Counted from the stretch's first letter, positions 33,888 to 42,733 are shown. The stretch is 64,000 bases of DNA from Acidipropionibacterium virtanenii (GCF_003325455.1 NZ_CP025198.1:2294001-2358000); one strand, 5' to 3'. The notes: generated from the sequence alone by a model not told the origin. Numbers and translations are program-made.

Positions 33888-34799
33888 CTACTTTCCGGAA
33901 CGCTTCACCAGCCCAGCATCGAACAGGTTCACGATCGTGACCGCGAGCGAAACCGCGGCCACCGCCTCATCGAAAGAAACGTCACCGGGAGAGAACCGCT
34001 CTTCCTCTTCGTCGCCGTTCCCACCGTGCCGGTCATGCTGGCCGACCCACACCATCCGCATCATCGCTATCAGGGTGGTTGCAGGGTCGGCCCTATTGTC
34101 TGTACGGTCAATGGGCAACGACCAGTCCCTCTGGGACTCCATGGTGCTGACAACCGTTCCCAGGCTCCTTCTCGGATTCTTGGGACAGACCAGCGGAACT
34201 GTCGCGTCCTCGATCGCCTTCACTGCCAGGCCATAAGCGGAGCTGGGCTCCGGCGTGAGGCCGTACAGTTTCTCCCAAGCTTTCGCCAAATGAACTCCAG
34301 CGTGCTGAGACTTGGCCATGACTGAATCGAGCGCATCCTGCACGCCGCTGGGCACGCGACGGATAAGTCCGCGCTTCCCCAATCTCTCGCCAACGGTCCA
34401 TGCTGACTTGCTTCTAGCCAGAATCGCTTCGAGGTCATCAGCTTTGGCGGCTTCATCGAATGCAAGAAGATAGTCGGCTATCTCTAGAGGTCTCGGGTGG
34501 CGTTTCAAGCAGTCTATCGCGGTAAGCATTTGCTTTTCGTACCGATATTCATTGGCGTCCATGCTGGGTATAGAGATTCGGAGCATCTGGCACATCTGCT
34601 CCGCCAACTCGGTATTCAGCAACTTGACGTAGGTCCGCTGCATGGTCCCTGGCTTTAAAACTCGCCTTGTTAGGGTGGAATTTACCCAAGCCCAGTAAGC
34701 GTAATACATCCACTTCGGGACATCCTCGTGGAGCGCGTCGTATTTTGCAACTGCGTCGTCGTCATTGATACCGAGCGGTCGCCATGCATCCTCAGTCAC
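33888..34799 (-). CDS. Abortive-infection-like protein (C-terminal RHG-type domain)
   Basis: A 303-residue protein with visibly less GC-biased codons than its neighbours. The N-terminal ~170 residues are helical and unrecognised. The C-terminal ~110 residues (LAVKAIEDATVPLVCPKNPR, RSLGTVVSTM, LIAMMRMVWVGQHDRHGGNG, FDEAVAAVSLAVTIVNLF) follow a pattern I associate with Abi/HEPN-like C-terminal domains. It has Arg257-His258-Gly259 where such proteins carry their RHG or RN-x-H motif. HEPN domains are often RNases in phage defence, but that is inference. It is co-transcribed with a 67-residue upstream gene that it overlaps by eight bases. Confidence 0.65.
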   Translation of the reverse strand: MTEDAWRPLGINDDDAVAKYDALHEDVPKWMYYAYWAWVNSTLTRRVLKPGTMQRTYVKLLNTELAEQMCQMLRISIPSMDANEYRYEKQMLTAIDCLKRHPRPLEIADYLLAFDEAAKADDLEAILARSKSAWTVGERLGKRGLIRRVPSGVQDALDSVMAKSQHAGVHLAKAWEKLYGLTPEPSSAYGLAVKAIEDATVPLVCPKNPRRSLGTVVSTMESQRDWSLPIDRTDNRADPATTLIAMMRMVWVGQHDRHGGNGDEEEERFSPGDVSFDEAVAAVSLAVTIVNLFDAGLVKRSGK

Positions 34800-34995
34800 T
34801 CAATCCTTCTTTCTGTCGTTCGAATGCGGCGGTATCTCCGACGCCTCCGATCTCATCGCAGAGGTCAACGGCTGCCTTCTCGTCCTCGGCCAGCACCTGC
34901 CCGGCGGCTTCCTCGCGCGCGAGGTCGAGTGCCGCGTTCAGGATCCGTGACATGGGGTCAAGTGGCTGGTCGCCAGGCTCATCCTTGAGTTCCAC
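34792..34995 (-). CDS. Small acidic protein, partner of the abortive-infection-like gene
   Basis: A 67-residue acidic, helical protein (ELKDEPGDQPLDPMSRILNA, LAREEAAGQVLAEDEKAAVD). It starts at GTG 34995 with GGGAG eleven bases upstream. It overlaps the start of the downstream gene by eight bases, so both are made from one message. I recognise no family. Small size, acidity and coupling would fit an antitoxin or regulatory subunit, but nothing in the sequence proves that. Confidence 0.6.
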   Translation of the reverse strand: MELKDEPGDQPLDPMSRILNAALDLAREEAAGQVLAEDEKAAVDLCDEIGGVGDTAAFERQKEGLSD

Positions 34996-35044
34996 GCGAT
35001 GATGATCTCCCAGGTGTCACCTGCTCGTTCGGGGCCCGTTCTCT

Positions 35045-35119
35045 TGTCGCTCTGGTGTCGCTCCAACGCCTGACGCGGCACGACGTGACGCGACATAACC
35101 GGACGTCACGAGAGCGACA
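35045..35119. repeat. Nested inverted repeats beside the rnpB 3' end
   Basis: TGTCGCTCT (35045-35053) pairs with AGAGCGACA (35111-35119). Inside it CGTGACG (35084-35090) pairs with CGTCACG (35104-35110). The two stems could form one branched structure. The repeat lies between the two-gene module and rnpB. It may be a terminator for rnpB or the scar of an integration event. Confidence 0.45.
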
Positions 35120-35167
35120 GGAACGACGCCCGGCTAGGCCCCACACCTAGTCAGGGGCAATTTGAGG

Positions 35168-35549
35168 GGACGAGCCACCCTGTGAGCCGGGTTCTGTACC
35201 TCGTGGAGGCGGTGATCATCCATCTGTGAGCGCCGTCGCCGACGCCCTCCAGCCGAATGGCTGCGCGGCCTACCCGGATGCTCGGGCGGGCAGCCCTCGA
35301 ACGCATCCGCGACCTCTCGGTCTTCTTGGCCTTGCTCCGGGTGGGGTTTGCCGTGCCGTCACCGTCACCGGTGACGCGGTGGTCTCTTGCACCGCCGTTT
35401 CACCCTTACCGGTCCGAGGACCGGCGGTCTGTTCTCTGTGGCACTGTCCCGCGGGTCGCCCCGGGTGGGTGTTACCCACCACCCTGCCCTGTGGAGCCCG
35501 GACTTTCCTCGACAGCCGAAGCTGCCGCGATCACCCGGGTGGCTCGTCC
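35168..35549 (-). ncRNA. rnpB: RNase P RNA, class A
   Basis: The catalytic RNA of RNase P, which matures tRNA 5' ends. Conserved blocks on the minus strand are GAGGAAAGTCCGG (35510-35498), the CAGACCGCC region of P4 (about 35431-35423) and the 3' block ACAGAACCCGGCT (35197-35185). The ends were set by the P1 stem: GGACGAGCCACCC at the 5' end (35549-35537) pairs perfectly over 13 bp with GGGTGGCTCGTCC at the 3' end (35180-35168). That gives about 382 nt, normal for actinobacteria. It begins 12 bases after the zinc-ribbon gene on the same strand. Confidence 0.95.
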
Positions 35550-35557
35550 GACCGACC

Positions 35558-35563
35558 AGTCTA
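35558..35563 (-). promoter_or_regulatory. -10 box of rnpB overlapping the upstream stop codon
   Basis: TAGACT on the minus strand (35563-35558) ends eight bases before the first base of the rnpB P1 stem. Its first three bases are the TAG stop codon of the zinc-ribbon gene. It matches the TANNNT -10 pattern seen before the leaderless genes of this window. No convincing -35 was found. Confidence 0.6.
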
Positions 35564-36301
35564 CAGCCCGGATTCGGGCGTGCGCACCAGGATCCGGTCG
35601 CACTCCTCGCACCGCAGCACCTCATCCTCGGCCGCGACCACGATCTGGCGCATCTGAGCGGCGTTCACGGTGAGTCCGCAGGCCTCGCACACCCCGCGCA
35701 TGAGCCTGCCGGCACCGATGCCGGTCTTCTCGCGCAGCATGTCGTAGAGCTTCAGCAGGTCGGCCGGCACCCCGGCGGCCTGGGCGCGGCGCTGCTCGGT
35801 GAGCCGGGCGATGGTGCGGTCGGCCTCGGCCAACCCGGCGTCGCGGGAGGCCAGCACGGTACGGATGTGGTCGTCGAGCTCGAGACGGTGCCGGTCGGCC
35901 TCGGCGTGGGCCTTGTCGGCATCCTCGCGCCTCTGCATCACCTCGAGCTGGGCGTCCTCCAGGTCGGAGATGCGGCCCCTGAGGTGGTCGATCTCCTCGG
36001 TGAGGCTCTTGAGGGCCTTGTGGTCGGAGATCGTCCCGGCCTCGACGGTGGCCTCGTTACGCGCCAGACGCGCCCGGGCCGGCTCCAGGTCGTGCTCGAT
36101 CCGGGCCTCCTCCTCGGCGACATCGGAGGCCTCGGTGGCGAGCCTGACGACCTCCTCGGCGAGGTCGCGGCGCTGGACGGCGAGATCCTTCAGTTCGGCG
36201 AGTTCGGGCAGACTGGCCCGCCGATGCTTCGCCTGGGCGAGCAGCCGGTCGGTCTCGGCGACATCGAGCAGTCGCCACTGCTCCTGCGGTGCGGCTTTCA
36301 C
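35561..36301 (-). CDS. C4-type zinc-ribbon, coiled-coil protein
   Basis: A 246-residue protein. A long coiled coil spans most of the chain (rich in Glu, Arg, Ala, Leu from ~15 to ~180). The C-terminal zf-RING_7-type zinc ribbon has CEACG and CEECDRIL. This family (Rv2229c in mycobacteria) usually accompanies nif3 and an RNase H gene, neither of which is adjacent here. GTG 36301 has GGAGG about ten bases upstream, so the longer frame is rejected. Possible nucleic-acid or protease-adaptor roles are unproven. Confidence 0.87.
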   Translation of the reverse strand: MKAAPQEQWRLLDVAETDRLLAQAKHRRASLPELAELKDLAVQRRDLAEEVVRLATEASDVAEEEARIEHDLEPARARLARNEATVEAGTISDHKALKSLTEEIDHLRGRISDLEDAQLEVMQRREDADKAHAEADRHRLELDDHIRTVLASRDAGLAEADRTIARLTEQRRAQAAGVPADLLKLYDMLREKTGIGAGRLMRGVCEACGLTVNAAQMRQIVVAAEDEVLRCEECDRILVRTPESGL

Positions 36302-36551
36302 AGGGTCCGACCCTCCTTGCGACCGGACTCGCACCGGTCTCTGCGATGGACTTGTGCGGCCAACACTAGCCGCTGGCACCGGCCCGGATCGCACCCGGTG
36401 CCCGGCACCGTGTTACGGAGATGTGACGGCGGTGGACGGTGCGGCCCGTCCCCCGCCGAGGTTCGTATCGTGCCAGCAACGGACCGCGACCAGGCCACGG
36501 CCCCTGCCCGTCCCAGGAGATTCCGGGACGATCGGCGGAAGGACGGCGAAG

Positions 36552-37925
36552 GTGTCACTCACGCGAACCGACACAGCACATCAGGGCGCCGAGCCCGCTC
36601 CTCGGAGTCGATCGGTGCTCCATCGGCAGCTGCACCTGCACTCGGTGCTGGCCTTCGGACTGGCCTACCTGGCCCCGATCATCGTGCTCGGCACGTTCGG
36701 CGTCATCTCGGAGAAGTCACACGGCGGCACCGCGGGCTCCTATCTCATCGCCCTGGTCGCGATGCTGCTCACCGCCGCCAGCTACGGCAGGCTGGCCCGC
36801 GAGATCCCGATGGCCGGTTCCGCCTACACCTATGTGCGACGGACGGTCAGCGATCACCTCGGATTCCTGGTCGGCTGGGGATCGATGCTCGACTACGTCT
36901 TCATCCCCATGGTCATCTGGCTGATCGGCGCCTCCTACCTCAACGCGCAGTTCCCGGCCGTGCCCGACTGGGCGTGGATCCTCATCTTCATCGTCTCCAC
37001 GACGGCGCTGAACATTCTCGGGATCAAGGTCGCCGACAAGGCCAATCTCGTGCTGCTCGCCATCGAGGTGCTGGTCATCGCCCTGTTCACCATCTTCGCG
37101 ATCTACGCGGTGACTCACCACGGCCACTCCCTGCTCAGCTCGGCGCCGCTGACGGGCAAGCCGTTCAGCGTCCTGGCCCTGTCGGCCGGCGCCGCCACCG
37201 CCGCCTATTCCTTCCTGGGCTTCGACGCAGTCACCACACTGACCGAGGAGACGGTCGACGCGAAGCGCACCATCCCCCGCGCCATCATGCTCACCGCGCT
37301 GGTGGGCGGCGGCATCTTCATCGCCTCCACCTACGTCACCGAGCTGGTGCACCCGCTGATCACGGTGGTCGACGTCGACTCGGCGGCCTTCGAGATCGCC
37401 AAGGGGATCGGCGGGGCCTTCCTCTCGGCGGTCTTCCTGACCGGGCTGATCGTCGGGCAGTTCGCCTCCGGCATCGCAGCCCAGGCGTCGGCCTCCCGCC
37501 TGATGTACGCCATGGGCCGCGACGGTGTCCTACCGCGGCGCTTCTTCGGGGTCCTGGCGCCGCGCACAGGCACGCCGCGCAATGCCATCCTGGTGGTGGC
37601 CGTCGTCGGCCTCATCGGCTGCTTCCTCGACGTCAGCACCTCCACCTCCTTCATCAACTTCGGGGCCTTCATCGCCTTCGGGATGGTCAACGTCTCCGCG
37701 ATCTTCCTGACCCGCCGCCATGCGGCCGCCGGCACCCGGACCAACCCCGTGCTCGGCTATCTGCTTCCCGGCCTGGGCGTGCTGGTGGTCTTCTACCTGC
37801 TCACCCAGCTCGACCTGCCGGCCCTGGTGGTCGGCGGCTCCTGGCTGATCATCGGCATCGGCGTGCTCACCGCTCTGACCCGCGGCTTCCACCGTCCCCC
37901 GCCGGACATGACTGACGCCGCATGA
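36552..37925 (+). CDS. APC-family amino acid/polyamine permease
   Basis: A 457-residue transporter with 12 predicted helices. The APC signature is visible in helix 1 (LAFGLAYLAPIIVLGTFG) and in AGSAYTYVRRTVS after helix 2. The conserved SFLGFDAVTTLTEET is characteristic of the amino-acid/polyamine PuuP- and YhdG-like group. GTG 36552 follows GGAAGGA. Its stop overlaps the start of the amidohydrolase gene (ATGA), which points to import of a nitrogen compound that the enzyme then processes. Confidence 0.88.
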   Translation: MSLTRTDTAHQGAEPAPRSRSVLHRQLHLHSVLAFGLAYLAPIIVLGTFGVISEKSHGGTAGSYLIALVAMLLTAASYGRLAREIPMAGSAYTYVRRTVSDHLGFLVGWGSMLDYVFIPMVIWLIGASYLNAQFPAVPDWAWILIFIVSTTALNILGIKVADKANLVLLAIEVLVIALFTIFAIYAVTHHGHSLLSSAPLTGKPFSVLALSAGAATAAYSFLGFDAVTTLTEETVDAKRTIPRAIMLTALVGGGIFIASTYVTELVHPLITVVDVDSAAFEIAKGIGGAFLSAVFLTGLIVGQFASGIAAQASASRLMYAMGRDGVLPRRFFGVLAPRTGTPRNAILVVAVVGLIGCFLDVSTSTSFINFGAFIAFGMVNVSAIFLTRRHAAAGTRTNPVLGYLLPGLGVLVVFYLLTQLDLPALVVGGSWLIIGIGVLTALTRGFHRPPPDMTDAA

Positions 37926-38794
37926 GTGCCTGCCATGAGTTGACGGCGGTCGGAGTCCAGGCGACGCCGACCGCCATCGGTGCGCCTCTGGGCCTCTTCC
38001 GTGATTCCTGCCGCGAGATCCTTCGCCAGAATCCGGACGCGGGGATGCTCATCTGGCCCGAGATGCACCTGTTCGCCGACGGCGCCCCGGACAGAGCCCG
38101 GACGCGGGCTCTCCGAGCGGTCGCCGAGCCCTTGGACGGGCCCCGGGTGGCGACCCTGGCCCGGATCGCCGCCGAACTCGGCGTCTGGCTGGTACCGGGC
38201 AGTGTCTGCGAGCTCGGACCCGCCGGCGAGCTGTTCAACACAGCGGTCGTGCTCTCCCCCGACGGAGGCCTGACCGCCAGCTACCGCAAGATCTTCCCGT
38301 GGCGGCCCAGCGAGCCCTGGACCCCCGGTGACAGGCTGTGCGTTTTCGACATCGACGGGGTCGGCCGGTTCGGACTGTGCATCTGCTTCGACTCGTGGTT
38401 CCCGGAGGTCTCGCGCAATCTCGCATGGCTGGGCGCCGAGACGATTCTCAACGTCGTGAAGACCACCACGGCCGACCGGCCGCAGGAGCTGGTGATCGCC
38501 CGCGCCAACGCCATCACCCAGCAGGTGAATTTCCTCACGGTCAACGCGGCGGCGCCGATCGGGACGGGGTACTCGGCGGCATTCGGACCGCAGGGCGAGG
38601 ACCTCGGGCATATCGACGCCCGCCGGCCGGGGATCCTCAAGGCCGTGCTGTCGGGCGACGAGGTGCATCGCGTCCGCCGGCAGGGCACCGCGGGCGTCAC
38701 CCGGCCCTGGGCGTTCTTCCGGCCAGGGGACCGGCCGGTCGACCTGCCGGCCTACCGCGGCTCCATCGACCCGACGGCCTGGAACCGCGACTGA
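37922..38794 (+). CDS. Carbon-nitrogen hydrolase (nitrilase superfamily)
   Basis: A 290-residue enzyme with the catalytic triad Glu47 (IWPEMHLF), Lys123 (SYRKIFPW) and Cys155 (CICFDSWFPE). Members hydrolyse amides, carbamoyl amines or nitriles. Coupling with the upstream permease and the convergent GabT gene suggests a role in using an amine or amide, such as a carbamoyl-polyamine or a GABA precursor. The substrate cannot be told from sequence. Confidence 0.9.
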   Translation: MSACHELTAVGVQATPTAIGAPLGLFRDSCREILRQNPDAGMLIWPEMHLFADGAPDRARTRALRAVAEPLDGPRVATLARIAAELGVWLVPGSVCELGPAGELFNTAVVLSPDGGLTASYRKIFPWRPSEPWTPGDRLCVFDIDGVGRFGLCICFDSWFPEVSRNLAWLGAETILNVVKTTTADRPQELVIARANAITQQVNFLTVNAAAPIGTGYSAAFGPQGEDLGHIDARRPGILKAVLSGDEVHRVRRQGTAGVTRPWAFFRPGDRPVDLPAYRGSIDPTAWNRD

Positions 38795-38864
38795 CCCGCC
38801 CCGGATCACTCCGGAACGGGCCAGCGGCGCACAATCGATCCTGCGCGCACTCGATCCTGAGGGG

Positions 38865-40196
38865 CTATGCCGCGACGGCCCCGACGAACAGGTCCAGGGC
38901 CTCGTCAAGCAGCGACCCCGGGATGGTGAGCGGCGGCAGGAAGCGGATGCAGTTGCCGTGGATGCCGCAGGTCAGCACGACGACGCCCTGGGCCAGGAGC
39001 GTCCGGGCTATCCGCCCGGCCCTGGCGGCGTCCGGCCTCACGGTGCCGGGCTCCACGAACTCGACGGCCATCATGGCGCCGCGACCGCGCAGGTCGCCGA
39101 CGCCGCCCTCACCCACGAGAGGTTCCACCTTGGCCCGGATGACCGCCTCGATGGCCCGCGCCCGGGCCGGCAGATCCCAGTCCTCCATGGTCTCGATTGC
39201 TCCCAGACTGGCCGCGCAGGACACCGGGTTGCCGCCGTAGGTACCGCCCAGACCACCGGCTTGGGCACTGTCGACGATCTCGGCCCGACCGGTGACCGCG
39301 GCCAGCGGCAGGCCACCGCCGAGCGCCTTGGCGGTCGTGATGAGATCGGGCTCGACGCCGTCGTACTCACTGGCGAACCAGCGGCCGGAGCGGCAGAAGC
39401 CGCACTGGATCTCGTCGAGGATGAAGACGATTCCATGAGCTCGGCACCAGGCCTGCAGGGACTCCAGGTATCCGGGGGCCGGGACGATGAAGCCGCCCTC
39501 GCCCTGGATGGGCTCCTGGAGCAGACAGGCGATCCGCTCAGCGCCGACGGTGGTCTCCAGGTGGTCGATGGCGCGACGAGCCGCCTCCTCGCCGCTGATC
39601 GGGGCGGGCTCGCGGTAGGGATAGCTGCTCGGGAAGTGATAGATCTCCGGGGCGAAGGGCCCGAATCCGGCCTTGTAGGGCATCGCCTTGCTGGTGAGCG
39701 CCATGGTGAGGTTCGTGCGCCCGTGGAAGGCGTTCTCGGCGACGGCCACCGCGGCCCGTCCGGTGTGGTGACGGGCGATCTTGACGGCGTTCTCGACGGC
39801 CTCGGCCCCGGAGCTCACCAGCACCGACTTCTTCTCGAAGTCTCCGGGGGTGAGTTCCGCCAGCTTCTCGCAGACCTCGATATAGCTCTCGTACGGGGTG
39901 GTGGCGAAACTCGTGTGGGTGAAATTCGCCACGGCATCCTGGACGTTGGCGACGACCTTGGGGGCCGAGGCACCAACGCTGGTCACCGCGATTCCGGCTC
40001 CGAGATCGATCATCGAGTTGCCGTCGGCGTCGATCAGTACTCCCCCGTCGGCCGCCGTCGCATAGAACGGGGAGGACGAGGAGACTCCCGCGGCCACGAC
40101 GGCGTCCCTCCGGGCCGCCAGTTCCCGGGACCGGGGGCCGGGCAGCTCGGTGACGAGCCGGCGCTCCTGTGGCAGGTGGTAGATAGGTTCAGACAT
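38865..40196 (-). CDS. gabT: 4-aminobutyrate aminotransferase-like class III aminotransferase
   Basis: A 443-residue PLP enzyme that moves the amino group of GABA to 2-oxoglutarate. Landmarks are VLVSSGAEAVENAVKIAR, AFHGRTN, LQEPIQGEGG, FILDEIQCGFCRSG and the PLP lysine in TTAKALGGGLPLAA. The Gln/Glu arrangement is that of GabT/PuuE. ATG 40196 with GAGGAAG eight bases upstream is preferred over the 24-residue longer frame. It converges with the permease-hydrolase pair. No succinate-semialdehyde dehydrogenase is in the window. Confidence 0.88.
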   Translation of the reverse strand: MSEPIYHLPQERRLVTELPGPRSRELAARRDAVVAAGVSSSSPFYATAADGGVLIDADGNSMIDLGAGIAVTSVGASAPKVVANVQDAVANFTHTSFATTPYESYIEVCEKLAELTPGDFEKKSVLVSSGAEAVENAVKIARHHTGRAAVAVAENAFHGRTNLTMALTSKAMPYKAGFGPFAPEIYHFPSSYPYREPAPISGEEAARRAIDHLETTVGAERIACLLQEPIQGEGGFIVPAPGYLESLQAWCRAHGIVFILDEIQCGFCRSGRWFASEYDGVEPDLITTAKALGGGLPLAAVTGRAEIVDSAQAGGLGGTYGGNPVSCAASLGAIETMEDWDLPARARAIEAVIRAKVEPLVGEGGVGDLRGRGAMMAVEFVEPGTVRPDAARAGRIARTLLAQGVVVLTCGIHGNCIRFLPPLTIPGSLLDEALDLFVGAVAA

Positions 40197-40290
40197 GTGC
40201 TGACTTCCTCTGCTGTGGACAGCGGAGATGGGCCGGAGCGGGGCACCTCCTACCTCGCATGGTGGCACTCCGGCTCCCGCCGCCGGCCGC

Positions 40291-41127
40291 CTAGTCAGCC
40301 TGTGATACGCCCTCAGCGATCAGCCTCGTCAGCGGTCCGAGCCTGCTGCGCTCGGGCCAGACGGCCCTCAGCCCCGCTGCGCCGAGCGGCTCGGCGCAGC
40401 GCGCGCCGACCGCGACGAGGCGCAGTTCGCCCCGGTCCACGAGTGCTCTCACCGCATCGAGGGTGCCCGCCTTCCTCAGCGAGTCCACCCAGGCAGCGGC
40501 TCCCGGCGCGGCCGTGAACGCGACCGCGTCGTACCGCCCCACGCCGGCATCGACGGCGGCCCCGGCCACCGCGTCGGGATCCACCGGCGGCCCCCATCGG
40601 TAGACGGGCAGCTCGATCACCCGGGCACCCGCCTGGCGAAGTCCCGCGAGCAGACCCGCGTCCCCGCCGCCGTCGAGCTGGACGGCGATCTCGACGCCGT
40701 CGACGCCCTCGGTCCGCAGGGTCGCCAGGATCTCGTCGGACAGTTCCGAGGCGGCCACCCAGTCGGCCCGGGAACCGATCTGCTGCAGAGCCCCGGCGGC
40801 CTTCGGCCCGCGTGCCAGCACCCGGGCGCCGTTGAGCATCTCGACGAGCCGGCCGCCCAGGCCGTTGCCGATCGCCGACTCGTTCCAGGCACGCAGCCCG
40901 AATCCGGTGGTGATCACGACGATCCGCGGCGGCGCGGCGATCAATGCCCGGGTCTGGTCCAGCAGGGTCTCCTCATCGATGTGCTTCTCGACGGCCAGAG
41001 TCGGTACGACGGTCACCTCGGCCCCGCGCCGCACCAGCGGTGCGGCCAGATCGTCGGCCCGTCGCTGGGCGGTCACCAGGATCCGCCGACCGGCCAGGGG
41101 AAGGCCCTCCTCGCGAGCTTCTGCCAT
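40291..41127 (-). CDS. hemD: Uroporphyrinogen-III synthase family protein
   Basis: A 278-residue HemD-type protein in the usual two-domain fold: GRRILVTAQRRADDLAAPLV and VVVITTGFGLRAW in domain 1, then VIELPVYRWGPPV and YDAVAFTAAPGAAAWVDSLR with LRLVAVGARCAEPLGAAGL in domain 2. It cyclises hydroxymethylbilane for heme and corrin synthesis. Sequence conservation is low in this family and no other hem gene adjoins, so confidence is moderate. ATG 41127 follows TAGTGT (41140-41135) by seven bases, a leaderless start. It is divergent from pepP. Confidence 0.78.
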   Translation of the reverse strand: MAEAREEGLPLAGRRILVTAQRRADDLAAPLVRRGAEVTVVPTLAVEKHIDEETLLDQTRALIAAPPRIVVITTGFGLRAWNESAIGNGLGGRLVEMLNGARVLARGPKAAGALQQIGSRADWVAASELSDEILATLRTEGVDGVEIAVQLDGGGDAGLLAGLRQAGARVIELPVYRWGPPVDPDAVAGAAVDAGVGRYDAVAFTAAPGAAAWVDSLRKAGTLDAVRALVDRGELRLVAVGARCAEPLGAAGLRAVWPERSRLGPLTRLIAEGVSQAD

Positions 41128-41226
41128 GGCCCGGACACTACCCGGAGGCCCGAATCGCCCGCGCCTAGAATTGGCGGCGCGCCGGATCGGCGGCGCACCG
41201 CACAATCCCTGGAAGGCAAGGTCCAT
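41128..41226. promoter_or_regulatory. Bidirectional promoter region, hemD / pepP
   Basis: On the minus strand TAGTGT (41140-41135) stands seven bases before the hemD ATG. On the plus strand TAGAAT (41166-41171) is a strong -10 for pepP, giving a ~50-base leader, with AAGG close to ATG 41227. Confidence 0.55.
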
Positions 41227-42729
41227 ATGACAGACGTCCAGTCGGCACGCACCTCGCACAGCGAGGACGCACAACTCTCTGCGGCCGAGGAGCAGAAACT
41301 GCCCAAGCGGCAGACCCCCTTCTCGCAGGCCTTCAGACAGTTCATCCCCACCGACTGGGCGCCGTACGACTCAACCCTCCCCGAGCCCCTCGGCTCGGTT
41401 CCGTCGGCCACCGCCCATCGCGACGCCCTGGCCTCCCGCTTCCCCGGGGAGCGGCTCGTCATCCCGGCCGGCACCCTGGTGCGCCGCAACAATGACTGCG
41501 ACTATCCGTTCCGCCCGAACACGGCCTTCGTCTACTACTCAGGACTGGGCACCGACCGCGAACCCGACGCGGTGCTCGTCATCGACGCGGGCTCGCCCGA
41601 GCACCGCGACGTGCTCTACTTCAAGCCGCGCGCCCCGCGCACCGATCGCGAGTTCTACGCAGATTCCACCTACGGCGAGATGTGGGTGGGCAAGCGCGAG
41701 TCCCTGGCGGAGATGTCGGCGATGACCGGCCTGGAGTGCCGCGACATCTCCCGTTTCCAGGAGGCCGTCTCCGCGGGCGACCCGCAGGTCCGGGTGATCC
41801 GCGACGCCGACTCCGCGGTCACCGAGAGGATCGACGCGCTGCGTTCCAGCGGTTCCGAGGAGGCTGACCAGGAGCTCTACGAGGTGAGCTCCGAGGCCCG
41901 GTTCTGCAAGGACGAGTGGGAGACCGGGCAGCTGCGCGACGCCTGCCGCAAGTCCAGGCAGGCCTTCGACGCGGTGATCGCGGAGATCCCCGCAGCCGTC
42001 GAGAAGGGCCGCGGGGAGCGCTGGATCGAGGGCACCTTCGGGCTGCACGCCCGCCACCTGGGCAACAACGTCGGCTACGGATCGATCTGCGCCGCCGGGG
42101 ACCACGCCAATACCCTCCACTGGGTGCGCAATGACGGGGAGCTGCGCCCCGGAGAGCTCATCCTCATCGACGCCGGCATCGAGGTGGACTCCCTCTACAC
42201 CGCCGACATCACCCGCACCTTCCCGATCTCGGGGAGGTTCACCCCGGCCCAGCGGAGGGTCTATCAGGCCGTCTACGAGGCCCAGAACGCCGCGGCGGCG
42301 GTCGCCACCGTCGGCCACGACCACCGCGACATCCACCAGGCGGCCATCCGGGTGATAGCCGAGTACCTGGCCGAGTGGGGAATCCTGCCGGTCAGTGTGG
42401 AGGACGCGCTGTCGCCCGAGGGCGGCCAGTTCCGCCGCTGGATGGTGCACGGCACCAGCCACCATCTGGGCCTGGACGTCCACGACTGCGCAGAGGCCAG
42501 CCGTCACGACTACTCGGGCCCGCTGCGCCCCGGCATGACGGTCTCCGACGAGCCCGGCATCTACTTCAGGTCGACCGATCTGCTGGTGCCCGAGGAGTTC
42601 CGCGGCATCGGGGTGCGGATCGAGGACGACATCCGGATCACCGACGGCGAGTGCGAGTGGTTGTCGAAGGACACCCCCCGCCAGATCGACGATGTGGAGG
42701 CCTGGATGGCCGAGATCTGGAACTCCTGA
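41227..42729 (+). CDS. pepP: Xaa-Pro aminopeptidase (M24B)
   Basis: A 500-residue aminopeptidase P. The N-terminal non-catalytic domain includes FRPNTAFVYYSGLGTD. The pita-bread catalytic domain has dimetal ligands in IDAGIEVDSLYTADITRTFP (two Asp), HGTSHHLGLDVHD (His), DEPGIYF (Glu) and GVRIEDD (Glu). It removes N-terminal residues before proline. Length is normal. AAGG lies shortly before the ATG. Confidence 0.93.
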   Translation: MTDVQSARTSHSEDAQLSAAEEQKLPKRQTPFSQAFRQFIPTDWAPYDSTLPEPLGSVPSATAHRDALASRFPGERLVIPAGTLVRRNNDCDYPFRPNTAFVYYSGLGTDREPDAVLVIDAGSPEHRDVLYFKPRAPRTDREFYADSTYGEMWVGKRESLAEMSAMTGLECRDISRFQEAVSAGDPQVRVIRDADSAVTERIDALRSSGSEEADQELYEVSSEARFCKDEWETGQLRDACRKSRQAFDAVIAEIPAAVEKGRGERWIEGTFGLHARHLGNNVGYGSICAAGDHANTLHWVRNDGELRPGELILIDAGIEVDSLYTADITRTFPISGRFTPAQRRVYQAVYEAQNAAAAVATVGHDHRDIHQAAIRVIAEYLAEWGILPVSVEDALSPEGGQFRRWMVHGTSHHLGLDVHDCAEASRHDYSGPLRPGMTVSDEPGIYFRSTDLLVPEEFRGIGVRIEDDIRITDGECEWLSKDTPRQIDDVEAWMAEIWNS

Positions 42730-42733
42730 GGCC

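Noticed and set aside
34996-35167. tRNA or attachment site next to the two-gene module
   Set aside because: No cloverleaf can be drawn and no direct repeat matching the other side of the module near 33820-33890 was found.
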